Shown here: positions 47,801 through 53,970 of the stretch, one piece after another | How positions within the stretch are numbered: the stretch's first letter is position 1 | Layout of the letters: each line of letters begins with the position of its first letter | Origin: Eudorina sp. 2006-703-Eu-15 | Lineage: Eukaryota > Chlorophyta > Chlorophyceae > Chlamydomonadales > Volvocaceae | NCBI GenBank assembly: GCA_003117195.1 | Contig: BDSI01000145.1 | Span: 124,001 to 188,000 of the forward strand | Direction of reading: 5' to 3' | Length of the DNA: 64,000 nucleotides | The notes under the pieces: generated by a model | Seen by the model: only the letters and a program-made list of their open reading frames with translations | Database searches by the model: none | What the model was told of the DNA's origin: nothing | Made by a program: the position numbers and the translations under genes

Positions 47801-49748
47801 GATCGAGGGAGAAGGTCCGAACTCACGGTCGATGGGCAAAGGCTAGCAGCAGAAGAATGTACCTCAAGTTAGTGCCGCTGTCATCGAGTCCCATTAGGTA
47901 TGATTCGTTTGATGAGTAATACATGTCGTTCCCGCCCCTCAGTCAAAACCTACTCCCCTCCAGCCGCATCCACCTGGCCTGCTGGCCCGCGCCCACGTAC
48001 GGTAGCCCACTCACTTGCTTGCATGCATGCAGAACGGCGACACACCGCTTCACTTGGCGGCCTACAACGGCCACTTAGACGTTGTCAAGCATTTGCTGTC
48101 CGTGGGGGCAGACAAGGACAAGGCGAATAAGGTCAGTACGTACATGGTTATTACTTGCGGCGGCGGGTACATATATTTGTGGCAGGATATGAACCTGCTG
48201 GAACGTACGTTGCTCTATCTTCGATAGTGACGATTACGTACGTATTTTGGGGTGAGTGGGCAACAATACGTCGTGCCCCAGGTGGAGACCGGAGGAGGTA
48301 GATAGGTCGGTTTTGACGGATGGGCGTGAATGACGTTAAGTAACAAAATCATATGCAAATGGGTTCGACGTTGGTGGCCCGTTTATGTGCGTTCTTGATT
48401 GCCATCGCCGATGGTGGCCCGTGTAAGTACTTACGCTATTGTCATCACCCTGCTTCTGCAACTACTGCAACGTGAGTTCGCCCCTCCGCCCTCGGGCCAT
48501 CGATCAGCTCGTTGCTCTTGCATAATGTTAACGCATGCGGTATAAGGCCTGCGCGAAACTGCAAGAAAGTATCTCCCCTTCTCCACCGCCGCCCCTCGCT
48601 TTGGGAGCCCCGTCAGTATATATGTACGTCGTGTCGATAGTTATTTTAAGTGTTTGGTTGCCCCCTTATTTACAAATGTCTGTTTCTTTATTGTCGCCTT
48701 AACCTGTAGCTGCAGATAGCACATTGCCAACGATTTGTATTGACAGGCGGCTGCGCGAATTCAAAAAATAATTCCCAGGAACCCTACCTGCGCGAAGTTA
48801 CAAAATATTTCCTTCCAGCCCTGCACTAACTTGTAAAGTAATTTCATTATTCATCTGCACCATCCGCTGCTCACACTCATTTGCTCACATATCTACATGC
48901 ATACAGGACGACGAAACACCACTTTACTTAGCGGCAAAGAACGGCCACTTGGACGTTGTCAAGCATTTGCTGTCCGTGGGGGCGGACATGGACAAGGCGG
49001 AGAAGGTATGTACTAACGTACGTCAATCTTAATTGCGGCTGCGGGAAACGTGTCTGGATACCTAGCTGCTGGCACGTACGCAGCCAGCGCTTTGCGTGTA
49101 ACATTATTTATCGGTTACGTAGGTTGGACGGAGTGAGTAGTGGGTACCTACGTAGGGGGCCTAGGCCAGGTTGGGGCGGTAGGAGGGTGGGTTTGACCTA
49201 CCGACGGGCGGCAATGATATTTATATACTAAAACGAACGGATAGGGATCCGATGATGGTGGCACTACTTGTCGACCCTAAACCACCCCATTACCCTTCCA
49301 TACGGCGGCAAAAACGAGACGCGGACTCCCCTGTTATTATTATTGTATGTGGTTGTGTGGGTTTTGTATGCGGTATGATTACCAAGGCGCGCTGTCAGCT
49401 GTCCGCCGACGGGGCCAACCTCCACCACGTCTGGGCTATCTACGTAGTGTAGGACCTTAGGGCTCATCCCGCGGATGCTCAGGCACGCACCGGGCTTACA
49501 CTTAGTAGATCTGGCCTGTCCAAGGACAAGACGGAATGAACCAGAAGCTCAATATCCATAGCCCACCTACGCACTCACCACCGCCGTATACACAGGGTGG
49601 CAGGACCCCTCTGGACATCGCGAGTGAGAACGGCCACCAGGACGTCGTCGAGTATCTTCGGTTGTTGACGGACAAGGCTGATGACGAACGACTACCCCAG
49701 CGGGATGATCACGAGCGCCATGGAGTAGTGGACGGAGGAGACTCGTAA
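23952..49748 (+). CDS. NLR-like protein: NB-ARC + ankyrin + HET/TIR-like + ankyrin
   Basis: Exons: 23952-24200, 28495-28611, 29457-29621, 29798-30037, 30755-30907, 31386-31637, 31970-32105, 33849-34067, 35074-35165, 35487-35648, 36244-37940, 38465-38601, 39601-39806, 40041-40316, 41064-41171, 41642-41746, 43095-43193, 43966-44064, 44733-46035, 46159-46263, 48033-48131, 48907-49005, 49596-49748 (TAA). Every junction is GT-AG and every phase matches, giving about 2,080 residues if the frame break in exon 44733-46035 is bridged. Order: low-complexity N terminus, helical region, NB-ARC with winged helix, ankyrin repeats, HET/TIR-like domain, ankyrin repeats. By analogy with NLRs and fungal HET proteins it may sense a ligand through the repeats and signal defence or incompatibility; that is inference. 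The start codon lies upstream of 23952 and was not found. The chain could be two genes (split near 44.1-44.7 kb), but the HET exon has no in-frame ATG near its start and has an acceptor in matching phase. Confidence 0.72.
25101..25784 (-). CDS. Hypothetical protein with Cys/His cluster and Arg-Gly-rich tail, 227 aa
   Basis: An ATG-initiated intronless frame on the strand opposite the NLR-like gene, inside that gene's first large intron (24201-28494). Residues about 58-92 carry a Cys/His cluster: CTNVPVECQAC, then NHYLDHLQLAHG, like a zinc finger of the C-x2-C...H-x4-H class. The C terminus is Arg-Gly rich (RGRRGRGSRGRVRGG), typical of nucleic-acid binding. The frame is more GC-rich than its flanks. 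Similar GACCGACCGACC...TGCCGTACG sequence lies on both sides (about 24,615-24,645 and 26,083-26,106). It may be a transposon-encoded or retrocopied gene. No transposase motif was found; function unknown. Confidence 0.55.
   Translation of the reverse strand: MSGGLRQVPSCEHPFSQVGRALQQHRLQAEKVATAGPRPGETLFHGIRYASARKSTHSAPCTNVPVECQACSSANVAGTIWTNHYLDHLQLAHGSEHVSPAEVAKYAVEPAEFHAVVKKAKLGSQPAPGRIAELKRGANVLGKAASKFWAKLVGGDGSAGQDAGEGANATEPGAEPANEPAAGSAAPPDSGADELHGQARGRRGRGSRGRVRGGRGSRGGRARVHGV
26716..27032. mobile_element. hAT-type miniature element with 8-bp target duplication
   Basis: 317 bp, in the first large intron of the NLR-like gene. The inverted ends run CAGGGTGGCTATCTTAA to TTAAGATAGCCACCCTG. 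It is flanked by a perfect 8-bp direct repeat TCAACAAC (26,708-26,715 and 27,033-27,040). The interior has AGTATCTGTC(A/T)ATGGGGAGA-like motifs repeated near both ends and no coding capacity. Same family as 10,119-10,356. Confidence 0.94.
28001..28322 (-). repeat. ~300-bp dispersed repeat (SINE-like?), copy 2, inverted
   Basis: Inverted partner of 22,437-22,733, about 5.3 kb away, in the intron before the exon at 28,495. It shares the box-B-like segment (here GGTTTGATCC), the AGCCCGAGATGTGCGCG block and the GCGGATACCTGCGTAAACAA block. Confidence 0.72.
28958..29024. repeat. (ATC)n microsatellite
   Basis: About 22 copies of ATC in an intron of the NLR-like gene. The six-frame open frames rich in His, Ser, Ile or Asp across it are artefacts. 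Confidence 0.95.
29457..30907 (+). other. Helical N-terminal region of the NLR-like protein (possible 4-helix bundle)
   Basis: Three exons join in phase 0 into an amphipathic helical stretch: VHMLVHSVKLVCKVFVELG, then ESLVFFLSLMECHERSANN, then FNRMVESLNEQLTKCSKP, and finally DEIKRMQDGLQKLHLRLIQ. Its position before NB-ARC, and the pattern of helices with an FxR..V..FNR..E segment, resemble MLKL/HeLo/RPW8-type N-terminal bundles, which execute cell death in plants, fungi and animals. I cannot confirm this by eye. An alternative donor at 29,575 (GTGAGT) exists but breaks the phase to the next exon. The following exon (31386-31637) has an FWQQVV...WKHWWKCFP pattern of unknown role. Confidence 0.45.
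32654..33635 (-). mobile_element. Helitron-like non-autonomous element, complete copy in an NLR intron
   Basis: 982 bp, inserted in the intron between exons 31970-32105 and 33849-34067. Read on the minus strand it starts TGGGCGGGGCCCC with a strong hairpin (arms GGGGCCCC around an AGCGCGAAGCGCG core). It ends with a hairpin CGGCTTC-GAG-GAAGCCG eleven bases before CTACTTGT. The ends are not inverted repeats and there is no target duplication. The flanks are T-runs in element orientation (CGTTTTT before, TTTTT after). It matches the copies at 50,842-51,826 and 52,961-53,970 almost throughout and has no transposase. Confidence 0.85.
34306..34367 (+). other. tRNA-like sequence (box B), probably a tRNA relic or SINE head
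   Basis: A perfect T-arm CTGGG-TTCGAGT-CCCAG is followed by GGTGACC, which would pair as a 3' acceptor strand. The 5' side (GGTCAGG) pairs poorly and the whole unit is only about 62 nt with no clear anticodon arm. It is therefore not a functional tRNA gene. It lies in an intron of the NLR-like gene. Confidence 0.5.
34631..34665. repeat. Perfect 13-bp inverted repeat (hairpin)
   Basis: TTATGCAATAGCC, a 9-nt spacer TATATATCC, then GGCTATTGCATAA. It is intronic; no element boundary was identified. Confidence 0.8.
35851..35888. repeat. (AT)n microsatellite
   Basis: Pure AT run followed by repeated ATATAATATCC units up to about 35,960, in an intron of the NLR-like gene. Confidence 0.9.
38920..39360 (+). 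repeat. Dispersed ~400-bp repeat, copy 1
   Basis: Diverged match in the same orientation to 43,490-43,870. Shared blocks include CATGCCGTGTCCC, CCTG(C/T)GTGCTGTCGAA-like sequence, and ACATCTGCCCTGCCAAAGG. It lies in the intron before the exon at 39,601. Both copies are within introns of the same gene. Confidence 0.65.
40385..40456 (+). repeat. Short element with TGTAACGC / GTGTTACA ends, copy 1
   Basis: 72 bp starting TGTAACGCTGGGTTA and ending GGCCGCGCCGTGTTACA, i.e. 8-bp imperfect terminal inverted repeats. The best match is 56,612-56,696; a partial copy lies at about 27,408-27,440. It resembles a very small MITE. Intronic. Confidence 0.6.
42080..42770. repeat. Element-like region bounded by GGGTAACC-rich arms
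   Basis: Left arm (about 42,083-42,235) and right arm (about 42,675-42,765) are dense in GGTAACCC / TTACCCAGGGGT motifs in inverted relation. Within the left arm GTAACCATTACCC (42,101-42,113) pairs perfectly with GGGTAATGGTTAC (42,130-42,142). The 440 bp between the arms are AT-richer and have no gene. It lies in the intron between ankyrin exons 41642-41746 and 43095-43193. Confidence 0.55.
43490..43870 (+). repeat. Dispersed ~400-bp repeat, copy 2
   Basis: Partner of 38,920-39,360. It lies in the intron between ankyrin exons 43095-43193 and 43966-44064, ending about 95 bp before the latter. Confidence 0.65.
44258..44505 (+). mobile_element. Truncated relic of the Helitron-like element
   Basis: Matches the 5' quarter of the complete copies: GGGGCCCCGCCCCC, TTAGGATTGCCCCTGTCCGT, ACGGCAAAACGTTAATTA, and CGCACAAACGGTCAAAG. 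It lacks the first hairpin arm and everything after the GGACCC(A)GTTCAACGTC segment. Intronic, between the fourth ankyrin exon and the HET exon. Confidence 0.8.
44733..46035 (+). other. HET/TIR-like domain exon with one frame break
   Basis: The exon follows an acceptor (TTATCGACAG) in phase 0. Key blocks: HTVVVSWRWG (compare HET LSYxW), YIWIDWCCVPQY (compare HET WIDALCINQ), RARTMVIIPS, then EYFNRVWTLAERMARYGRSE (compare HET WFxRxWVxQE). This order is that of the heterokaryon-incompatibility domain, a TIR relative acting in non-self recognition in fungi. The frame read from 44733 stops at 45641; the continuation (LADGLDESVARLFEMAVNIW onward) is in another frame open from 45557. A 28-bp GT-AG segment, 45573-45600, would repair the frame, but is far shorter than the other introns. 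The exon ends with the first half of the next ankyrin block (EVKSLVTEGANSLVVNGQE). Confidence 0.75.
46335..46377. repeat. (TA)n microsatellite
   Basis: TA-rich run with an imperfect palindrome (TATATATA...AAATATATATA) just downstream of the ankyrin exon ending at 46,263. Confidence 0.85.
47078..47145 (+). pseudogene. Decayed ankyrin exon (probable)
   Basis: The segment beginning GTGTACATGGTTATTACTTG at 47,141 and continuing GCGGCGGG(A)AA matches intron sequence found immediately after intact ankyrin exons (for example after 48,131). Upstream, where the exon should lie, the sequence has only traces of similarity (a GACGT at the expected distance) and no open ankyrin frame. The simplest reading is that an exon-intron unit was duplicated here and its exon has since decayed. 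Confidence 0.4.
47298..47710. mobile_element. Mariner-like miniature element (TA target, ~29-bp inverted ends)
   Basis: The ends are near-perfect inverted repeats: 47,298-47,326 against 47,682-47,710 (one mismatch), both starting TACCGTATTGCGCTAAATTT when read inward. If the outer TA is the target duplication, the element is CCGTATTGCG...CGCAATACGG, as in Tc1/mariner MITEs. The interior carries about seven spaced copies of TGTCAA(A/T)TGGGG and no transposase. It lies in the intron between ankyrin exons 46159-46263 and 48033-48131. Confidence 0.88.
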
Positions 49749-50227
49749 GCACAAAGGCGTAACCCGGGATGCATGACTCGGGGCTGTTGTTAGCCTGGCT
49801 TACAACACCAGAGGTACAATTATTTCTATATATAGCACGCTTGCTGAACGATGTTTGTACATCTCCGTCCATCGATCTGTCAATTACATATTGATTCAGT
49901 ATTTGCGTCCACGATCACGACCATGCAAAGCGTAATGCCATGCACAGCTCAACGCGGAAGGCAGGCTGGCAACACCTCCCCACGAGCAATGAGAGAACGC
50001 ATTAGTGAACGTTTTCGTATTAGTAGTCGTATTAGTAATACTATTAGAAGTATCAGTTTTAGTACTAAAACTGTTGTATTATTACCGACTGTTATTGTTA
50101 GCATTTTAAAATGTTAAATTGGTAGCGCGCGTTTTTGGAAATCTCGCCACACCCATCGAATCGCATTGTTGCGGGGAGGGAGCCGGGATTCGAACCGCCG
50201 ATCTTTGGACGAAATGCCAGTGTTTTT
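49749..50227. other. 3' flank of the NLR-like gene
   Basis: No gene seen. ATTAGTA-type short repeats occur at about 50,014-50,080. A GGGATTCGAACC segment (50,189-50,200) is a box-B-like sequence on the minus strand, but the surrounding arms do not fold into a tRNA. Confidence 0.5.
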
Positions 50228-50617
50228 GGGCGGGGCCCCAGCGCGAAGCGCGTTCGGGGGGCCCCGCCCCCTAGGATTGCCCCTGTCCGTGTGTTCGCCG
50301 TGCGTGTGCCGTGGGCCGTGAGATAACGGCGAAAAAATCATTATCCGCTAAACTAAGTCTCAATGTTTGCCATGTTAATTGTCCTCTATTGCAAGGTGTC
50401 CTTGGTTTGGCTGACAAATATGTATGTGCGCAAACGGTCAAAGTAAAGCTCCGCGGTCTCCATGTATGGACCCAGGTCCACGTCTTGAACCAACGCCTCT
50501 CGCGCTGAGGTTTGTTTCAACAGGTGCCGCGTGGTGAATAATGGACTTCTGAATGGGCGGCGCGTGCTAAATTTAACGTCCATAGTGTTCTGGTATTTGA
50601 ACATCAAGATGCCACCA

Positions 50618-50791
50618 AGCGCCACGTCCTCCGGCCCCAGCATTCCGACCGTACGACTGTACGGCGCAACCACCGGATCGATGCCCTCCGTCCGGCCAGG
50701 CCATAGGCGGATCCCGGCCGGATCGGCGGGTCCCGAAGTACAGCCGGCGGCCGCCGGCGCAGAAGTCCCAATCCGGGGTCGATGTCGTACA
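50618..50791 (-). pseudogene. Captured exon fragment from the gene at 59,371-63,747
   Basis: About 174 bp matching 63,442-63,613 with roughly 85-90 percent identity by eye and a few indels. It covers the residues around YDIDPGLGLLRRRPP and YSRTVGMLGPEDVAL of the source gene. Indels break the reading frame. It sits inside the outer Helitron-like copy in place of about 130 bp of standard internal sequence, so it was carried by or recombined into the element. Confidence 0.9.
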
Positions 50792-50841
50792 AGTTATCCA
50801 GTTCCGATTGCCCCAAGTCCTGGTCTCACCGCGGCTTTTTT

Positions 50842-50899
50842 GGGCGGGGCCCCAGCGCGAAGCGCGTTCGGGGGGCCCCGCCCCCTAGGATTGCCCATG

Positions 50900-50936
<37 letters not shown>

Positions 50937-51826
50937 GGTAACGGCAAAACGTTCATTATCCGCTAAACTAATTCGCTATGTTTGTCATATTAATTGTCCT
51001 CTATTGCAAGGTAACTTTGGTTTGGCTGAAAAAAATTCTTTGCGCACAAACGGTCAAAGTAAAGCTCCGCGGTCTCCGCCCATGGACCCGAGTCAACATC
51101 CACCCAACGCCTCTCGCGCTCATATTTGTTGCAACGGGTGCCGCGTGATGAATACTTGGATTAGTAATGGGCGGCGCGTGCTAAATTGAACTTCGATAGT
51201 GTTCTGATGTTTGAACATCAAGATACCACCAACATCAATATTTGCCTTTCTGTCTTGCCAGATGAATACAATTCAACAATATGTATTGAATCAAAGTTTC
51301 AAGATGCAAAGGGATAGCGTACCGAGTGCCAACAAATTCTCCAGTTCCGATGGCCCAAAGTCCGGGTCTCACCGCGGCTTTTTCGCACCCCATTTTTGCC
51401 TTACATTTGCTATATAACTATTGATAGCAAACTTTAGAGGTTCACGTCTGCTGCGGGCCTGCCGACGGACCAAACAACTACAGTTTCACGGCAAAACAAG
51501 GATGCTTCAAGCTTGCTTTGTGATCATCTGCTTGACAGACGGATGTGGTAGTGCAGAGGCGACTATCGTTACCATAGTGCCGATACGGTGACCGCCGTCG
51601 CCGGCGGCGCGTACTGCAGGATGGTTTCGGGGCTGCCGACGTGTTTGGGCTTGGTGAATCTATGCACGCCAATCCACCTTCAACATCAACGACACCCCCA
51701 ATGGTAACCTTTCACTCTCTCACACTGTTGCGCGGTAATAGAGTTTTCGTTCTAAAGCAAGCGGCCTGTACGGATTATAGGGGGCTCCGCCCTTTTCCGG
51801 CTTCGAGGAAGCCGACCCCTACTTGT
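50842..51826 (+). mobile_element. Helitron-like element, complete nested copy
   Basis: 985 bp, same family as 32,654-33,635 and 52,961-53,970. It starts with the GGGGCCCC-AGCGCGAAGCGCG hairpin, contains a (GT)n run (50,901-50,934), and ends with the CGGCTTCGAGGAAGCCG hairpin and CTACTTGT. It is inserted in the T-run of another copy, head-to-tail. No open frame looks like a Rep/helicase, so it is non-autonomous. Confidence 0.88.
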
Positions 51827-52187
51827 CGCATCCTGCAGCGCTGTTTTTGCCTTACATTTGCTATGTAACTATTGATGGCAAACTTTGGATGGTCACGTCT
51901 GCTGCGGTCGTGCAATAGAAGGGTTGCATGCTTGCCGACGGACCAAACAACTTCAGTTTCACGGCAAAACAAGAATGCTTCAAGCATGCTTTGTGATCAT
52001 CTGCTTGACAGACGGATGTGGTATTGCAGAGGCGTCCAGCGTTACTATATATACTATAATGCCGACTCGGTGACCGCCGTTGCCGGCGGCGCGTACTGCT
52101 GGTTGGTTTCGGGGCTACCTACCTGCTTGCTGAATCTATGCACGCCGATCCACCTTCAACATCAACGGCACCCTCAATGGCACCCTT

Positions 52188-52780
52188 TGAGTCGAGTTCG
52201 CCATGCAATCAGACGCAAACCAATTCACACCATTACCGAAATAACTGAAAACCCACGTCACAGTTTCCCAGGAAGGGAAGTGCAAATAAGGAAAGGGGGA
52301 AAAACTGCCGGGCACTCGCCCGGGCTCGCCACCGGCACTGTCCCGCACCACACTACGTAACACAAGGCGAGCACCTGCACACGCGCGTAGGCCGCCGCAC
52401 CGGCGATGTCCTAAGCGCATACACCCCCCAGAACCTGGGAAACGACCTATTGACCAAATCGCCTACGAACGGCGGAAAGAACGACATTAAGACGAGGGGA
52501 GGGCGGGCGGGAAAACAAAGGCCTCCGAATAACGCGAGCATGTCTGTCTGTCCACACTGCTCTAGAGGTCAGAGTACGTTAATCTCGCTAATTTGTAGCG
52601 CCAAGGCTCCTCACGTGAAGTGCAAGGCGCGACGTCTAAACCGGCAACAATTTACCGCTCAACCCAGCGCGGCTCGCAAGCGGTGGTCACAGTACGGCCC
52701 ATCCTCTGCCGTACCCGTACCAAAGCACGGCTGTTAACTCGTCTGCAAACCATATTTTCGGATTAACCTAAAATCTAATT
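52188..52780 (+). other. ~590-bp insert inside the outer Helitron-like copy
   Basis: Absent from the other three copies of the family, which run continuously through this point (CACCCTTT/CACTCTCTC). It contains an open frame (52,450-52,737, first ATG at 52,540) with CPHCSRGQ and a later Cys/His pair. This may be another captured gene piece or unrelated sequence. No inverted ends or target duplication were recognised. Confidence 0.5.
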
Positions 52781-52960
52781 TTCGCTCTCTCACACGCACT
52801 CTTGCGCGGTAATATAGTTTTCGTTGTAAAGCAGCGGCCTGTATATACGGATTGATTGTAGGGGCCCTTCTTCGGCTTCGAGCACAAGTAAGCCGACCCT
52901 TACTTGTCCCCATTAGCTCGACGACCCAGTAGGAGTTCTGGCTAATGATTATCATTTTTT

Positions 52961-53970
52961 GAGCGGGGCCCCAGCGCGAAGCGCGTTCGGGGGGCCCCGC
53001 CCCCTAGGATTGCCCATGTCCGTGTGTCCGTGTGTCCGTGTGTCCGTGTGTCCGTGGGTCCCTGTGTCCGTGGGTAACGGCAAAACGTTCATTATCCGCT
53101 AAACTAATTCGCATAGTTTGTCATGTTAATTGTCCTCTATTGCAATGTAACTTTGGTTTGGCTGAAAAAAATTCTTTGCGCACAAACGGTCAAAGTAAAG
53201 CTCCGCGGTCTCCATGGACCCGAGTCAACATCCACCCAACGCCTCTCGCGCTCATGTTTGTTGCAACAGGTGCCGCGTGATGAATACTTGGATTAGGGGC
53301 AGGTGGCGCGTGCTAAATTGAACTTCCATAGTGTTCTGGTGTTTGAACATCAAGATGCCACCAACATCAAGATTTGCCTTTCTGTCTTGCCAGATGAATA
53401 CAATTCAACAATATGTATTGAATCAAAGTTTCAAAATGCAAAGGGATAGCATACCGAGTACCAACAAATTCTCCAGTTCCGATGGCCGAAGTCCGGGTCT
53501 CACCGCGGCTTTTTCGCACCCTGTTTTGCCTTATATTTGCTATGTAACTATTGATGGCAAACTTTAGAGATTCACGTCTGCTGCGGGCGTGCAACTGAAG
53601 GGCTGCATGCTTGCCGACGGACCAAACATACAACTACAGCTTCACGGAAAAACAAGAATGCTTCAAGCTTGCTTTTTGATATCTGCTTGACAGACGGATG
53701 TGGTAGTGCAGAGGCGTCTAGCGTTACGATGATAATGCAGATGCGATGAGGCGGCGCGTAGGTTTCGGGGCGGCTACCCTACCTGCTTTACCTTGCTCAA
53801 TCTATGCACGCCGATCCACCTTCAACATCAACGACACCCTCAATGGCACCCTTTCACTCTCTCACACTCTTGCGCGGTAACAGAGTTTCCGTTGTAAAGC
53901 AAGCGGCCTGTACGGATTGTGGGGGCCCCCGCCCTTTTTCCGGCTTCAAGGAAGCCGACCCCCTACTTGT
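52961..53970 (+). mobile_element. Helitron-like element, third copy, same orientation
   Basis: About 1,010 bp, starting 53 bp after the outer copy ends. It is flanked by ATCATTTTTT on the left and TTATTATG on the right, again a T-run target. It carries the 5' GGGGCCCC/GCGCGAAGCGCG hairpin and the 3' CGGCTTC-AAG-GAAGCCG hairpin then CCTACTTGT. A (TGTCCG)n-like run lies near 53,018-53,070. Confidence 0.86.

Larger units (their letters stand above)
46159..49748 (+). other. Second ankyrin block and C terminus
   Basis: Exons 46159-46263, 48033-48131, 48907-49005 and 49596-49748 encode ankyrin repeats (DTRTPIHIAAQEGHVGVVKV; NGDTPLHLAAYNGHLDVVKH; DDETPLYLAAKNGHLDVVKH; GGRTPLDIASENGHQDVVEY). All junctions are phase 0. 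The last exon leaves the repeat and ends in a short charged tail before TAA at 49746-49748. Repeats 2 and 3 here are nearly identical to repeats of the first block, which shows recent duplication across the HET exon. Confidence 0.9.
50228..52907 (+). mobile_element. Helitron-like element, outer copy, interrupted by a nested copy and an insert
   Basis: Starts after a T-run (CAGTGTTTTT) with GGGCGGGGCCCC and ends GCCGACCCTTACTTGT. At about 50,841 it is cut, inside the T-run of its CCGCGGCTTTTT segment, by a complete second copy (50,842-51,826). The remainder resumes exactly at CGCATCC...GTTTTTGCCTTACATTTG. Between about 52,188 and 52,780 it carries about 590 bp absent from the other copies. At 50,618-50,791 a gene fragment replaces the standard internal segment. 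Confidence 0.85.

Noticed and set aside
50150..50215. Minus-strand tRNA suggested by GGTTCGAATCCC
   Set aside because: The T-stem does not pair properly and no D-arm or acceptor is present.
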